Origin: Acetobacter nitrogenifigens DSM 23921 = NBRC 105050
GTDB lineage: Bacteria > Pseudomonadota > Alphaproteobacteria > Acetobacterales > Acetobacteraceae
Assembly (NCBI RefSeq): GCF_000429165.1
Contig: NZ_AUBI01000002.1
Location: 186,001 to 250,000 of the forward strand
DNA: 64,000 nt
Reading direction: 5' to 3'
The translations under genes and the position numbers were made by a program. Positions 19,226 through 27,306 of the stretch are shown in pieces. Numbering within the stretch: position 1 is the first letter of the stretch; each line of letters opens with the position of its first letter. The notes under the pieces were generated by a model, which saw only the letters and a list, made by a program, of their open reading frames with translations, was not told the DNA's origin and did not search any database.

Positions 19226-19385
19226 GGACGTTCTCAGGGCGGGGTGAAACTCCCCACCGGCGGTAAATCGTTCCGTGCGCAGGCACGGTCGAAAGCCCGC
19301 GAGCGCCCGCCGCTCTTGCGGCGGGGTCAAGCAGATCCGGTGTGAATCCGGAGCCGACGGTCATAGTCCGGATGAGAGAGAACGG
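19226..19385 (+). promoter_or_regulatory. FMN riboswitch (RFN element)
   Basis: The conserved RFN core is plain: TTCTCAGGGCGGGGTGAAA at 19231-19249, CCCACCGGCGGTAAA at 19253-19267, AGCCCGCGAGCG at 19294-19305, a variable GC-rich arm, CAGATCCGGTGTGAATCCGG at 19332-19351 and GGATGAGAGAGAACG at 19370-19384. It lies 96 bases upstream of ribD. By established RFN behaviour, binding of FMN lowers expression of the riboflavin operon behind it. A GC-rich stretch follows (19397-19435), but no T-run, so control is more likely of translation initiation than of termination. Confidence 0.95.
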
Positions 19386-19480
19386 TGGATCGAAGCGCGT
19401 GCTCCGCAGTGCGGGGGGCGTGCGCCCGTCCATATTCGCCCTGAGACGCCCGTGGTGTGTTGACCAGATGGCGGACGGGG

Positions 19481-20572
19481 ATGACAGCGTTTCAGACCGG
19501 ACAGCAGCGTGACGATACGGCGATTGCGGCGGGTTTCCGCGCAGCGATCGACGAAGCGCGCCGTTTTGTCGGCGCTACGGCGCCCAACCCGCCGGTCGGC
19601 TGCGCGCTGCTTGACCGTGACGGTGCGATCCTGACGGCGGCCGCGCATCATAAGGCGGGCACTTTTCACGCCGAGGCGCGCGCGCTGGCGCAGTGCGCCG
19701 AACTGGGGCTGACCGATCGTATCCACACGGCGGTCGTGACGCTCGAACCTTGCAACCATACAGGCCGCACCCCCCCGTGCTCCGAGGCGCTGCTCGTCAC
19801 TCCGGTCAAGACCGTGTGGGTCGGTTGCGCCGACCCCAATCCGCGCGTGGCGGGCGGCGGCGGCGCACGGCTGACTGCGGCCGGGCGTACAGTGCGATGG
19901 TTGTCTGAAGCGACCACGCTGCCCGACCAGCGCGCATTGCTGGCGGAATGCCGGGGCCTGATCGCACCGTTCGTATATTGGGCGTCCAGCCGAAAGGCTT
20001 GGTTCACCGTGAAACAGGCCGTGGACGCCGGGGGTTCGATGATCCCGCCGACCGGTCGCACGACATTCACCTCCCCCGCCGCGCTCGACCTCGCCCACGC
20101 GTTGCGCCGCGCGACCGACGCCGTGGTCACCGGGATCGGCACCGTGCGCGCCGACCTGCCCGGACTCGACGTCCGCAGGGTCGCGGATCACGTAGAACGG
20201 CGCCGGATTCTGCTGGTCTGCGGACGCCGCGACAATGCTCCCGCCGCATGGCTGGAGCAGGCCGAACGACGCTTCGACGTGCGCTTCTGCGCCGCCGTCG
20301 AGGACGCTCCGGCCATGCTGGCCGAGGCGGGCGCGCTTTGGGCGCTTGTCGAGGCGGGGCCGACGCTCCTCGCCGCGATGCGCGCCGGAGACGTCTGGGA
20401 CGACTGGTTGCGCATCGAACAACGTGCTGCGGGCGGCGAACGGCTGACGGTCGCAAGCCGACATCGCGACACGCCACTGGCGCTGTTCGCCGATCGCGGT
20501 CTCGATTTCGTCGAACCCACCAAGGCCGATCAGATTATCAAGAAAGAGGACGCCGCATGTTTTCCGGCATAA
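19481..20572 (+). CDS. ribD: bifunctional riboflavin deaminase/reductase RibD
   Basis: Second and third steps of riboflavin synthesis: deamination of the pyrimidine, then NADPH reduction of the ribosyl chain. The deaminase domain holds the zinc site: HAE at residues 63-65, Cys91 and Cys100 in the P-C-x4-GRTPPC motif. The reductase domain occupies roughly 160-350. I chose ATG 19481; a GTG at 19457 in the same frame would add eight residues. The protein is 363 residues, normal for the family. The gene is first behind the FMN riboswitch, and its 3' end overlaps ribE by 16 bases. The segment ADPNPRVAGGGGARLTAAG differs from the more usual GGGxxxLxxAGI form only slightly. Confidence 0.92.
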   Translation: MTAFQTGQQRDDTAIAAGFRAAIDEARRFVGATAPNPPVGCALLDRDGAILTAAAHHKAGTFHAEARALAQCAELGLTDRIHTAVVTLEPCNHTGRTPPCSEALLVTPVKTVWVGCADPNPRVAGGGGARLTAAGRTVRWLSEATTLPDQRALLAECRGLIAPFVYWASSRKAWFTVKQAVDAGGSMIPPTGRTTFTSPAALDLAHALRRATDAVVTGIGTVRADLPGLDVRRVADHVERRRILLVCGRRDNAPAAWLEQAERRFDVRFCAAVEDAPAMLAEAGALWALVEAGPTLLAAMRAGDVWDDWLRIEQRAAGGERLTVASRHRDTPLALFADRGLDFVEPTKADQIIKKEDAACFPA

Positions 20573-21174
20573 TCGAGCATCTTGGCGGCGTAGCCGCCGT
20601 GCAGTCCGGCAACGCGTCGTGTCTGCTCGACATCGACACCGGCATCACGGACGTGGCGCTTGGCGAAAGCATCGCCGTGAACGGCGTGTGCCTGACCGCG
20701 ACGGAGTACGACGCGAACGGCCGCGTGCGCTTCTTCGTCAGTTCCGAGACTCTGGCGCGCACCGCGCTGGGGCGGCTCTCCGAAGGAGGCCGGGTCAACC
20801 TTGAACGCGCAGTGACGCCGTCGACGAGGCTCTCGGGGCATATCGTGCAGGGCCATGTGGACGGCGTCGCACGACTGGTCTCGGTCGAGGACTCCGGAGA
20901 CGCCCGACGGATCGTCTTCGCCGTCCCGTCCGCCCTGCGCCGTTACATGGTCGAGAAAGGCTCCGTCACGCTGGACGGCATCAGCCTGACGCTCAACGAG
21001 GTTGGCGCTCCCGGAGAAGGCGGCGCCGAAGCCGATACGTTTCATATCGCCCTGATGATCATCCCTCACACCTGGGACCACACCACTCTGGGCGCGCTTT
21101 CGTCGGGCGATCCGGTGAACGTCGAAGTGGACGTGATCGCGAAGTATGTGGAGACACTATGTCAATATCGCTGA
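20557..21174 (+). CDS. ribE: riboflavin synthase alpha subunit
   Basis: Catalyses dismutation of two 6,7-dimethyl-8-ribityllumazine molecules to riboflavin. The 205-residue protein starts with the hallmark [10 protein letters not shown] and has two lumazine-binding domains: the first includes [11 protein letters not shown] near residues 40-50 and the second [11 protein letters not shown] near 96-106 and [15 protein letters not shown] near 134-148. The ATG at 20557 follows an AAGAAAGAGGA ribosome site inside the end of ribD. The stop is overlapped by 16 bases by ribBA, so ribD, ribE and ribBA appear translationally coupled. Confidence 0.94.
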   Translation: MFSGIIEHLGGVAAVQSGNASCLLDIDTGITDVALGESIAVNGVCLTATEYDANGRVRFFVSSETLARTALGRLSEGGRVNLERAVTPSTRLSGHIVQGHVDGVARLVSVEDSGDARRIVFAVPSALRRYMVEKGSVTLDGISLTLNEVGAPGEGGAEADTFHIALMIIPHTWDHTTLGALSSGDPVNVEVDVIAKYVETLCQYR

Positions 21175-22487
21175 ATTCCGCGTCGCGTCCCGAAATGCCG
21201 GAGACGCTGGCGCGCGCGGTCGAGGCCATCCGGGCCGGTCGCATGGTCGTCATGGTCGATGACGAGGATCGCGAGAACGAGGGCGATCTGGTCATGGCCG
21301 CCGAGTTCATGACGCCTGAAGCCATGAACTTCATGGTCACGCACGGGCGCGGGCTGGTCTGCCTGCCGATGACGCCCGAGCGCGTCGCGCATCTCGACCT
21401 GCCGATGATGACGCGCGTCAACACGGCGCCACGCAGCACGGCGTTCACCGTGTCGATCGAGGCGCGAGAGGGCGTGACGACCGGCATCTCCGCGCATGAC
21501 CGCTCCCGCACGGTGCTCGCCGCCGTAGCGCCTGACGCGCAGGCTGCGGACCTTGTCTCACCGGGACATATCTTTCCGCTGCGGGCGGCTCCCGGCGGCG
21601 TTCTGGAGCGTGACGGCCACACGGAAGGGTCGATCGATCTCGCCCGTCTCGCCGGATGCAGCCCCGCCGCCGTAATTTGCGAGATCATGAGCAAGGACGG
21701 CTCAATGGCCCGTCGTCCTGAGCTTGAGGACTACGCCGCCCTGCATGGGCTGGTGATCGTCTCCATCGCCGAACTGACCGCCTGGGTGCGCGAACACGGA
21801 ACCACGCCGATCACCCCCAACGCCAGAACGTCGCTCGCTGCGGCGCTACGGCCGTCGCGGGCGGACGCTGTGACAGCCGAACTGGCTGAGGCGGCCCTGC
21901 CGAGCGCGTTCGGCGGAGAACAGCTGGTCATCCACGCCTTTCGCGACACGGACGGCACGGAGCACGTCGCGCTGGTGAAGGGCGATCCGTCCGCGCCGGG
22001 AACGGTGCCGCTGGTGCGGCTGCACTCCGAATGCGTGACCGGCGACGCGCTCGGTTCGCTGCGTTGCGACTGCGGTCCGCAACTGCGGGGCGCGCTGGAG
22101 GAGATCGGTCGGTCGGACTGCGGCGCACTGCTCTACATTCGCGGGCATGAAGGGCGCGGCATCGGTCTGGGCAACAAGGTCCGCGCTTACGCGCTGCAGG
22201 ATCAGGGGCTGGATACCGTCGACGCCAACCACAAACTCGGTTTCGCGACGGACACGCGCGACTGGTCGGCGGCGGCGTCGATCCTGCGCGATCTTGGCGT
22301 CGACACGCTCGATCTGCTGACGAACAATCCGCAGAAGGTGACGGCGCTTGAAGAACGCGGCTTCACCGTGCGTCGGCGCATCGGGCTGGAGATCGCGGCG
22401 AACCCGTTCAACCGGGCTTATCTGGACGCCAAACGACGACGTCTGGGTCATGTGCTGCGCGCGGAATCGGTCGGCGCGGCAGACTGA
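21159..22487 (+). CDS. ribBA: bifunctional DHBP synthase / GTP cyclohydrolase II
   Basis: Supplies both precursors of riboflavin: 3,4-dihydroxy-2-butanone 4-phosphate from ribulose 5-phosphate, and the pyrimidine from GTP. The N-terminal RibB domain (about 1-205) has [11 protein letters not shown] at residues 34-44 and the HTEGS motif near 154. The C-terminal RibA domain (about 230-430) retains the zinc cysteines 292, 303 and 305 in RLHSEC...LRCDCG, and [10 protein letters not shown], so it should be active as a cyclohydrolase. Some alphaproteobacteria carry RibBA with a dead RibA half; that does not apply here. The gene overlaps ribE by 16 bases. Confidence 0.94.
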   Translation: MSISLNSASRPEMPETLARAVEAIRAGRMVVMVDDEDRENEGDLVMAAEFMTPEAMNFMVTHGRGLVCLPMTPERVAHLDLPMMTRVNTAPRSTAFTVSIEAREGVTTGISAHDRSRTVLAAVAPDAQAADLVSPGHIFPLRAAPGGVLERDGHTEGSIDLARLAGCSPAAVICEIMSKDGSMARRPELEDYAALHGLVIVSIAELTAWVREHGTTPITPNARTSLAAALRPSRADAVTAELAEAALPSAFGGEQLVIHAFRDTDGTEHVALVKGDPSAPGTVPLVRLHSECVTGDALGSLRCDCGPQLRGALEEIGRSDCGALLYIRGHEGRGIGLGNKVRAYALQDQGLDTVDANHKLGFATDTRDWSAAASILRDLGVDTLDLLTNNPQKVTALEERGFTVRRRIGLEIAANPFNRAYLDAKRRRLGHVLRAESVGAAD

Positions 22488-22644
22488 CCGTCCGCACAAG
22501 GCTGGACCCGTCTTCGTTCACAGGTCGGCGGCCAGCGCGTCGTCGTCCAGTCGCGGGGAACCTCACTCGGTCGACCATCAACGCCTGACCGAATGACGTC
22601 CCACCCGTTGCAAATGTCTTCATTCACACACGACAGGAAAAGTT

Positions 22645-23127
22645 ATGAGCACGCGTTCTCCCGCCTCCGTCCCCAACCTGAACTTGTCCCCGGCGCCTCG
22701 CCTCGCGCTGGTGGTCAGCCGTTTCAACGAGGACGTGACGGGCGGCTTGCGCAACGGTGCGATCGAATGGCTCGGCGAGCACGGGATCACGGTCGCCGAC
22801 GGTGATTTTTTTCCTGCGCCGGGCGCCTTCGAACTTCCGCTGCTGGCGCAGGCCCTCGTCCGGACCGGACGCTACGAGGGCGTGATCTGCCTCGGCTGCG
22901 TCATCAAGGGCGATACGGCGCATTTCGAGTTCATCAGCCTCGGAGCGACCGTCGGAATCATGCAGGCGTCACTCGCGACGGAAACTCCTGTCGCGTTCGG
23001 CGTTCTCACTACCTACACCGAGCAGCAGGCCGTCGACCGCTCCCGTGAAGATATCCATAACAAGGGGCGCGAAGCGGCCGCTGCGTGTGTGGAATCGATT
23101 GCACTGTTACGACAGATCGCCGGATAA
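22645..23127 (+). CDS. ribH: 6,7-dimethyl-8-ribityllumazine synthase
   Basis: Condenses the RibA/RibD pyrimidine with the RibB product to lumazine, the substrate of RibE. The 160-residue protein has the ligand-binding VVSRFNEDVTGGL near residues 23-35, PGAFELPLLAQAL near 59-71, and KGDTAHFEFI with the catalytic His93. The start is 157 bases after ribBA, a larger gap than elsewhere in the operon, so an extra promoter is possible. nusB, which often follows ribH in alphaproteobacteria, is absent; an unrelated membrane protein gene follows instead. Confidence 0.93.
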   Translation: MSTRSPASVPNLNLSPAPRLALVVSRFNEDVTGGLRNGAIEWLGEHGITVADGDFFPAPGAFELPLLAQALVRTGRYEGVICLGCVIKGDTAHFEFISLGATVGIMQASLATETPVAFGVLTTYTEQQAVDRSREDIHNKGREAAAACVESIALLRQIAG

Positions 23128-23215
23128 TCGGCATATCGAAAAGGATCGCCCCCCGGGTGGCGTCGATCCTGCGCCGGTATCCGCTGCTGGTTAAGGGGGG
23201 GAGGCCCGCCTGACG

Positions 23216-24214
23216 ATGAGGCGCTTGACGGTCCTGGCCGGAATTCTTGGCGTCGGACTGACCGCGTGGATGCTGGCCCAGTTCGGGGCGGCCGCCACGT
23301 TGACCCTTGTCGCCGCCGGGGGCTGGGGCGTTCTCTTCGCGATCCTCTTCCATTCCGTTCAGGTCCTGCTTTCCGCCCACTCCTGGCGCGTCATCTCCGG
23401 GCGCCGGGGCGCGGGCGTTCCGCTGCGCGATTATGCCCTGCTCCGTTGCGTGCGGGAGGGTGTGAACAATCTGCTTCCCGTTGCGCAGATCGGGGGAGAG
23501 GTCGCATCAGCGCGCCTTCTTGGTCGTCGGGGTCTTGGGCTTCGTCACGCCGCGGCCGCCACCATCTGCGATTTGACCATCGAATTGCTAAGTCAGGTCG
23601 CTTTCACCGCCGTCGGCCTTCTGATCCTGTTTCTGCTCGTTAAACGCTCGACAATTACCGACGAATTGATGGAGAGCGGCGGTGTTGCGCTCCTGATCGG
23701 AGCCGCCCTGTTCGGCAGTCAGTGGTTCGGCGCGATTTCCGTCGTCGAGAGACTTCTGGTTCGGATCGCAGCGCATCTGGGCTGGAGCGGCGTCGACGGC
23801 ATCCGTGGCCTGCACGACGAAATCATGTCTCTCTACCGCGCGCCCCGCCGGGCGATAATCGCCGGGTGCGCGCAATTCGCCGGATGGTCGCTGGGCGCGG
23901 TTGAGGTCTGCATCATCCTGCATTTTCTGGGCCATGACCGCTCTCTCGCCACAGGTTACGTGATTGAAAGCGTCGGGCAGATCGCAAAATCCGTCGCCTT
24001 CGCCGTTCCTGGAGGACTGGGCGTTTCGGAAGGCGGGTACGTGTTGGTCGGCGGCCTGTTCGGCCTGCCGCCGACAGTGTCGATCGCACTTTCGCTGATC
24101 AAGCGGTTACGCGAAATCGCCTGGGGCCTGCCTTCGCTCGCGGCATGGCAATATCTGGAACATCGCTGGCGTCCGGTGGGCGCCGCGCCACCTGTAAGCG
24201 CACGCGGCGGGTAA
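23216..24214 (+). CDS. HpnL-like lysylphosphatidylglycerol-synthase-type membrane protein
   Basis: A polytopic membrane protein of 332 residues in the LPG synthase transmembrane family (UPF0104). Seven or eight hydrophobic segments are visible. The family signature REGVNNLLPVAQIGGEVASA near residues 79-98 closely follows the HpnL subgroup, which is associated with hopanoid biosynthesis loci. A second signature, VPGGLGVSEGGYVLVGGLFG, lies near 262-281. It starts 88 bases after ribH, so read-through from the riboflavin operon is possible, but no functional link is apparent. No other hopanoid genes occur here, and the exact role of HpnL proteins is only partly known. Confidence 0.72.
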   Translation: MRRLTVLAGILGVGLTAWMLAQFGAAATLTLVAAGGWGVLFAILFHSVQVLLSAHSWRVISGRRGAGVPLRDYALLRCVREGVNNLLPVAQIGGEVASARLLGRRGLGLRHAAAATICDLTIELLSQVAFTAVGLLILFLLVKRSTITDELMESGGVALLIGAALFGSQWFGAISVVERLLVRIAAHLGWSGVDGIRGLHDEIMSLYRAPRRAIIAGCAQFAGWSLGAVEVCIILHFLGHDRSLATGYVIESVGQIAKSVAFAVPGGLGVSEGGYVLVGGLFGLPPTVSIALSLIKRLREIAWGLPSLAAWQYLEHRWRPVGAAPPVSARGG

Positions 24215-24526
24215 GGTTGAACCCATTCAGGTCGATCAGTCTTCGCATCTGGCTGGGCGGCCTGATTGATCATGTATTTTCGCAAAACCGCTTACCTGCA
24301 ACGCGTGATCCCCGCGAAGGATGATGACAATACCGCCGACCGGCAGTCCCGTTTCACACAGCGCGCGCCAGAAGGCGAGCGGAACAGAGCACAACGCCTC
24401 AAGGCACAATACGACGTGACGTCGAACGCCGCATGCAGTCTGAAACTTGCGTAATGCAGAGCATTCTCCGCTACCGCCCAATTTTGCAACGCATCGGACC
24501 ACCGTATAGTCCCGCCATCGCGCCGC
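24215..24526. other. intergenic region upstream of S10 peptidase
   Basis: A 312-base gap between plus-strand genes. I see no convincing frame or RNA gene; it should hold the promoter of the peptidase gene. Confidence 0.45.
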
Positions 24527-26233
24527 ATGGAGATTATCGCGTTGACCAGAGTCTCTCGTTCCCCGTCCTCATGTCTCACTTTTTCCGCTTCGCTGCTCGC
24601 GCTGCTCCTGTCGTCCACAGCTTTACCCGGATCACGGGCAGTCGCGGCGGAAGACAAGTCTGCGACGGCAAGCTTCTCCCACGCTCAGCCTGCGACGCCG
24701 CAGACGACCGACCGGCGCGAGAGCGCCGGAAGCGTCACGATCGGCGGTCAGAAAATCGACTACCGCGCCGTCGCTGGCACGCTGATTGTGCACCCTAAGG
24801 GGTGGGATGATTCGACATCAGTCGTTGAGAGCCGGCTTGGTCTTCATACGGACAACAAAGGCGACGGCAAGGCCGACGACGGCAATCCAGACGCCGCCGC
24901 GGCAATGTTTTACGTCGCCTATTTCAAAAAAGACGCCAAACCGGAAGGGCGACCGATCACGTTCGTCTATAACGGCGGCCCGGGCTCCGCGAGCGTATGG
25001 CTGCATATGGGCGCTTTTGGTCCGCGTCGTATCGTCACAATGAACGACGCCCACGACCCCGCCGCGCCATATCAACTGGTCAATAACGAGGCCAGCCTGC
25101 TCGACGTGACGGATCTTGTGTTCATTGACGCGCCTGGCACCGGGTTCGGACGCATTGCCGGCAAGGATCGCGAAAAGTCTTTTTGGGGCGTGGACGCCGA
25201 TGGGCACGCATTCGCCAACTTTATCACCCAGTTCCTCGGCGAGTTCGGGCGTTACAACTCGCCGAAGTTCCTGTTTGGGGAAAGCTACGGCACGCTCCGT
25301 TCGGCCGTTCTGGTCAACGATTTGCAAAACGAGGACAATATCGACTTCAACGGAGTCATCCTTCTTTCTCAAATTCTCAGCTATGATAATGAAGGAGATG
25401 AACCAAAACTCAATCCCGGCAATGACCTTCCATACGTTCTGGCGTTACCAACCTACGCAGCAACCGCGTGGTACCACCATCGCCTGCCCGACAATCCTCC
25501 CGATCTCAAGGCTCTGCTCAAGGACGTCGAGCAATTCGCATCCAACGATTATCTGCTGGCGTTGCAGAAAGGCGCAGATCTGACTGCTGAGAGCAAGCGT
25601 GCCGTCGCCGAGAAGCTGCATACCTATACCGGCCTGCCGGTGGATTATCTTCTGCGGGCCGATTTGCGTGTCGATGTAGGAGAGTTTGAAAAAACGCTGC
25701 AGGAAAATGACGACACCACGACGGGACGCCTGGATTCCCGCTTCTCTGGCCCCACGATCAATCCGCTGAGCGAAGAGGCGGACTACGATCCGCAGTCCGC
25801 AGCGATCAGTTCCGCCTATATCTCCGCGTTCAACGATTACACACGTAAAACGCTCGGGTACGGAAACGGACAGGAATACAGAGGGGGCATAGACACCCAT
25901 TGGGATTTCCGACACACGCCGCCCGGCGAAGGGCAGGCGTTTGACGGCTCCGCAAACGTGATGCCGGATCTCGCCTATGCGATGAAAACCAACCCAACTT
26001 TGAAAGTCATGTTGAACGCTGGGTATTTTGATCTTGCGACGCCATATTACGAAGGCGTTTATGAGATGAAGCATCTGCAGATTCCAAATCGTCTGCAATC
26101 GAACATCGAATATGCACGGTATGAGTCGGGGCACATGGTGTATGCGAATGAGACGGCGTTGAAGCAGTTGCACGAGAACGTGGCTTCTTTCATCACGCGA
26201 TCCAGCAATGTGAACCCCGCCCACACAGAGTGA
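24527..26233 (+). CDS. S10 family serine carboxypeptidase, exported
   Basis: A 568-residue secreted serine peptidase. The signal peptide spans roughly residues 17-41 (LTFSASLLALLLSSTALPG core, AVAA end). The fold is alpha/beta hydrolase: the oxyanion region FVYNGGPGSASVW near 146-158, the nucleophile in GESYGT (Ser253), the acid in NAGYFDLATPY and the His in ESGHMVY near the C-terminus. These are the serine carboxypeptidase motifs; enzymes of the family remove C-terminal residues at acidic pH, which would suit an acid-producing organism. The start at 24527 places a short n-region before the hydrophobic core; a later ATG at 24572 is also possible. Confidence 0.85.
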   Translation: MEIIALTRVSRSPSSCLTFSASLLALLLSSTALPGSRAVAAEDKSATASFSHAQPATPQTTDRRESAGSVTIGGQKIDYRAVAGTLIVHPKGWDDSTSVVESRLGLHTDNKGDGKADDGNPDAAAAMFYVAYFKKDAKPEGRPITFVYNGGPGSASVWLHMGAFGPRRIVTMNDAHDPAAPYQLVNNEASLLDVTDLVFIDAPGTGFGRIAGKDREKSFWGVDADGHAFANFITQFLGEFGRYNSPKFLFGESYGTLRSAVLVNDLQNEDNIDFNGVILLSQILSYDNEGDEPKLNPGNDLPYVLALPTYAATAWYHHRLPDNPPDLKALLKDVEQFASNDYLLALQKGADLTAESKRAVAEKLHTYTGLPVDYLLRADLRVDVGEFEKTLQENDDTTTGRLDSRFSGPTINPLSEEADYDPQSAAISSAYISAFNDYTRKTLGYGNGQEYRGGIDTHWDFRHTPPGEGQAFDGSANVMPDLAYAMKTNPTLKVMLNAGYFDLATPYYEGVYEMKHLQIPNRLQSNIEYARYESGHMVYANETALKQLHENVASFITRSSNVNPAHTE

Positions 26234-26242
26234 CCAAATGGA

Positions 26243-26274
26243 GCTTCGTCCCGGCTCAACGTCCGGGGCGAAGC
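26243..26274 (+). terminator. hairpin after S10 peptidase gene
   Basis: Arms GCTTCGTCCCGG (26243-26254) and CCGGGGCGAAGC (26263-26274) form a 12-base stem with one G-U pair and an 8-base loop, ten bases after the stop. A short T-run occurs 15 bases further on. It probably ends the peptidase transcript. Confidence 0.65.
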
Positions 26275-26464
26275 TTCACCATGGTCGTTTTTTCCTCTAC
26301 TCACCTGTGAAAAGTGGCGCGCCACTAGGATGGCGCCGCGTCACTCTCGTTTCTGCCGCTGTTGCAACCGTGACTTTACTTATTGTGAAACGCCTCGAAC
26401 GCGCGTTCCTGCTCGTGGAAGATATATACCGGCATAAATCCGACGATATTTTGAAAATGATCAC

Positions 26465-27139
26465 TCACGAAGCGAAATCAGCAATATGGCCATTGACCCA
26501 GCGCAACGCCGCTACCTGATCTTCAAATCCGTAATTGACGAAATTCTCTGATTGCGTGCCGCCGCCCCTGAAAGAACGTGTGTCAAATGTTCCAAAACGG
26601 CCGAGACGATAGTTGAAACTGACGACGACAACGCCCTGCCGCGCAATCGGCGCTCCGGAGTAAACGGCAGGCGAGCTTCCTCCGTTCACGAACCCTCCTC
26701 CATAAATCCACACCATGACAGGCAGACCGGGCGATTTCGTTTTCGCAGCCAATACGGGCCGCCAGATATTGAGATAGAGGCAGTCCTCTGACACCGGTCC
26801 GCCCAGCGGCGCCGCGTCGCTGGGAAAGGGCTTCTGCATACAGTCCGCCCGAAAATGCGTCGCATCCAGGACTCCGACCCAGCGGGATGCAGGTTGTGGC
26901 GCTGCCCACCGCAACATCCCGATGGGGGGCTGAGCGAAAGGAATGCCCTTGAAGGCTTCGACTCCGCCCAGTTCCGTTCCCACGATTTCGCCCAATGCCG
27001 TCGAAATTTTCACATCGTGCATAGAAGGAGCTGCTTCGCGCGCAGGCGACGTCGAACGCGCAGTTCCATGCGAGAGCAGAAGCGCAAGGGCAAGCCAACC
27101 CGGGCCAGAGAATTTTTTTTATATCCGGGTTGCACTCAC
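26465..27139 (-). pseudogene. type B carboxylesterase remnant with internal stop and missing 3' half
   Basis: The remnant encodes about the first third of a type B carboxylesterase: GEIVGTELGGVEAFKGIPFA, then SEDCLYLNIWRP, the oxyanion motif MVWIYGGGFVNGG and FGFEDQ-like YGFEDQVAALRWVNGHIADF. Normal family members have about 500 residues; this frame stops just before the GESAG nucleophile, so no active enzyme is possible. The 5' end is also damaged. An AGGAG ribosome site precedes a GTG at 27139; the frame reads V-S-A-T-R-I and meets TAA at 27121-27119 beside an eight-base A-run. The signal peptide (GWLALALLLSHGTA) then continues in the same frame without a start codon of its own. The ATG at 27022 would begin after the signal. 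It lies 167 bases after a TonB-dependent receptor gene on the same strand. Confidence 0.8.
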
Positions 27140-27306
27140 CTGCGTCTCCTGTCTGAATAATCACTTCCCAAAACATGCGGACGCTACGAGGATTGTTGTC
27201 ATCAGACAACGTATGTCGGGCGATATTATCCTGGTCAGACGCAAGTCTGCGAGGCGCGTCCAAATCGCGTCGTTGCGTCAGATCCGACGCGGCGGAAACA
27301 CGAGCG

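Noticed and set aside
26238-26519. Plus-strand frame of 93 codons after the S10 peptidase
   Set aside because: It contains the terminator hairpin in its first codons and runs antisense into the esterase remnant; one hydrophobic stretch is not enough support.
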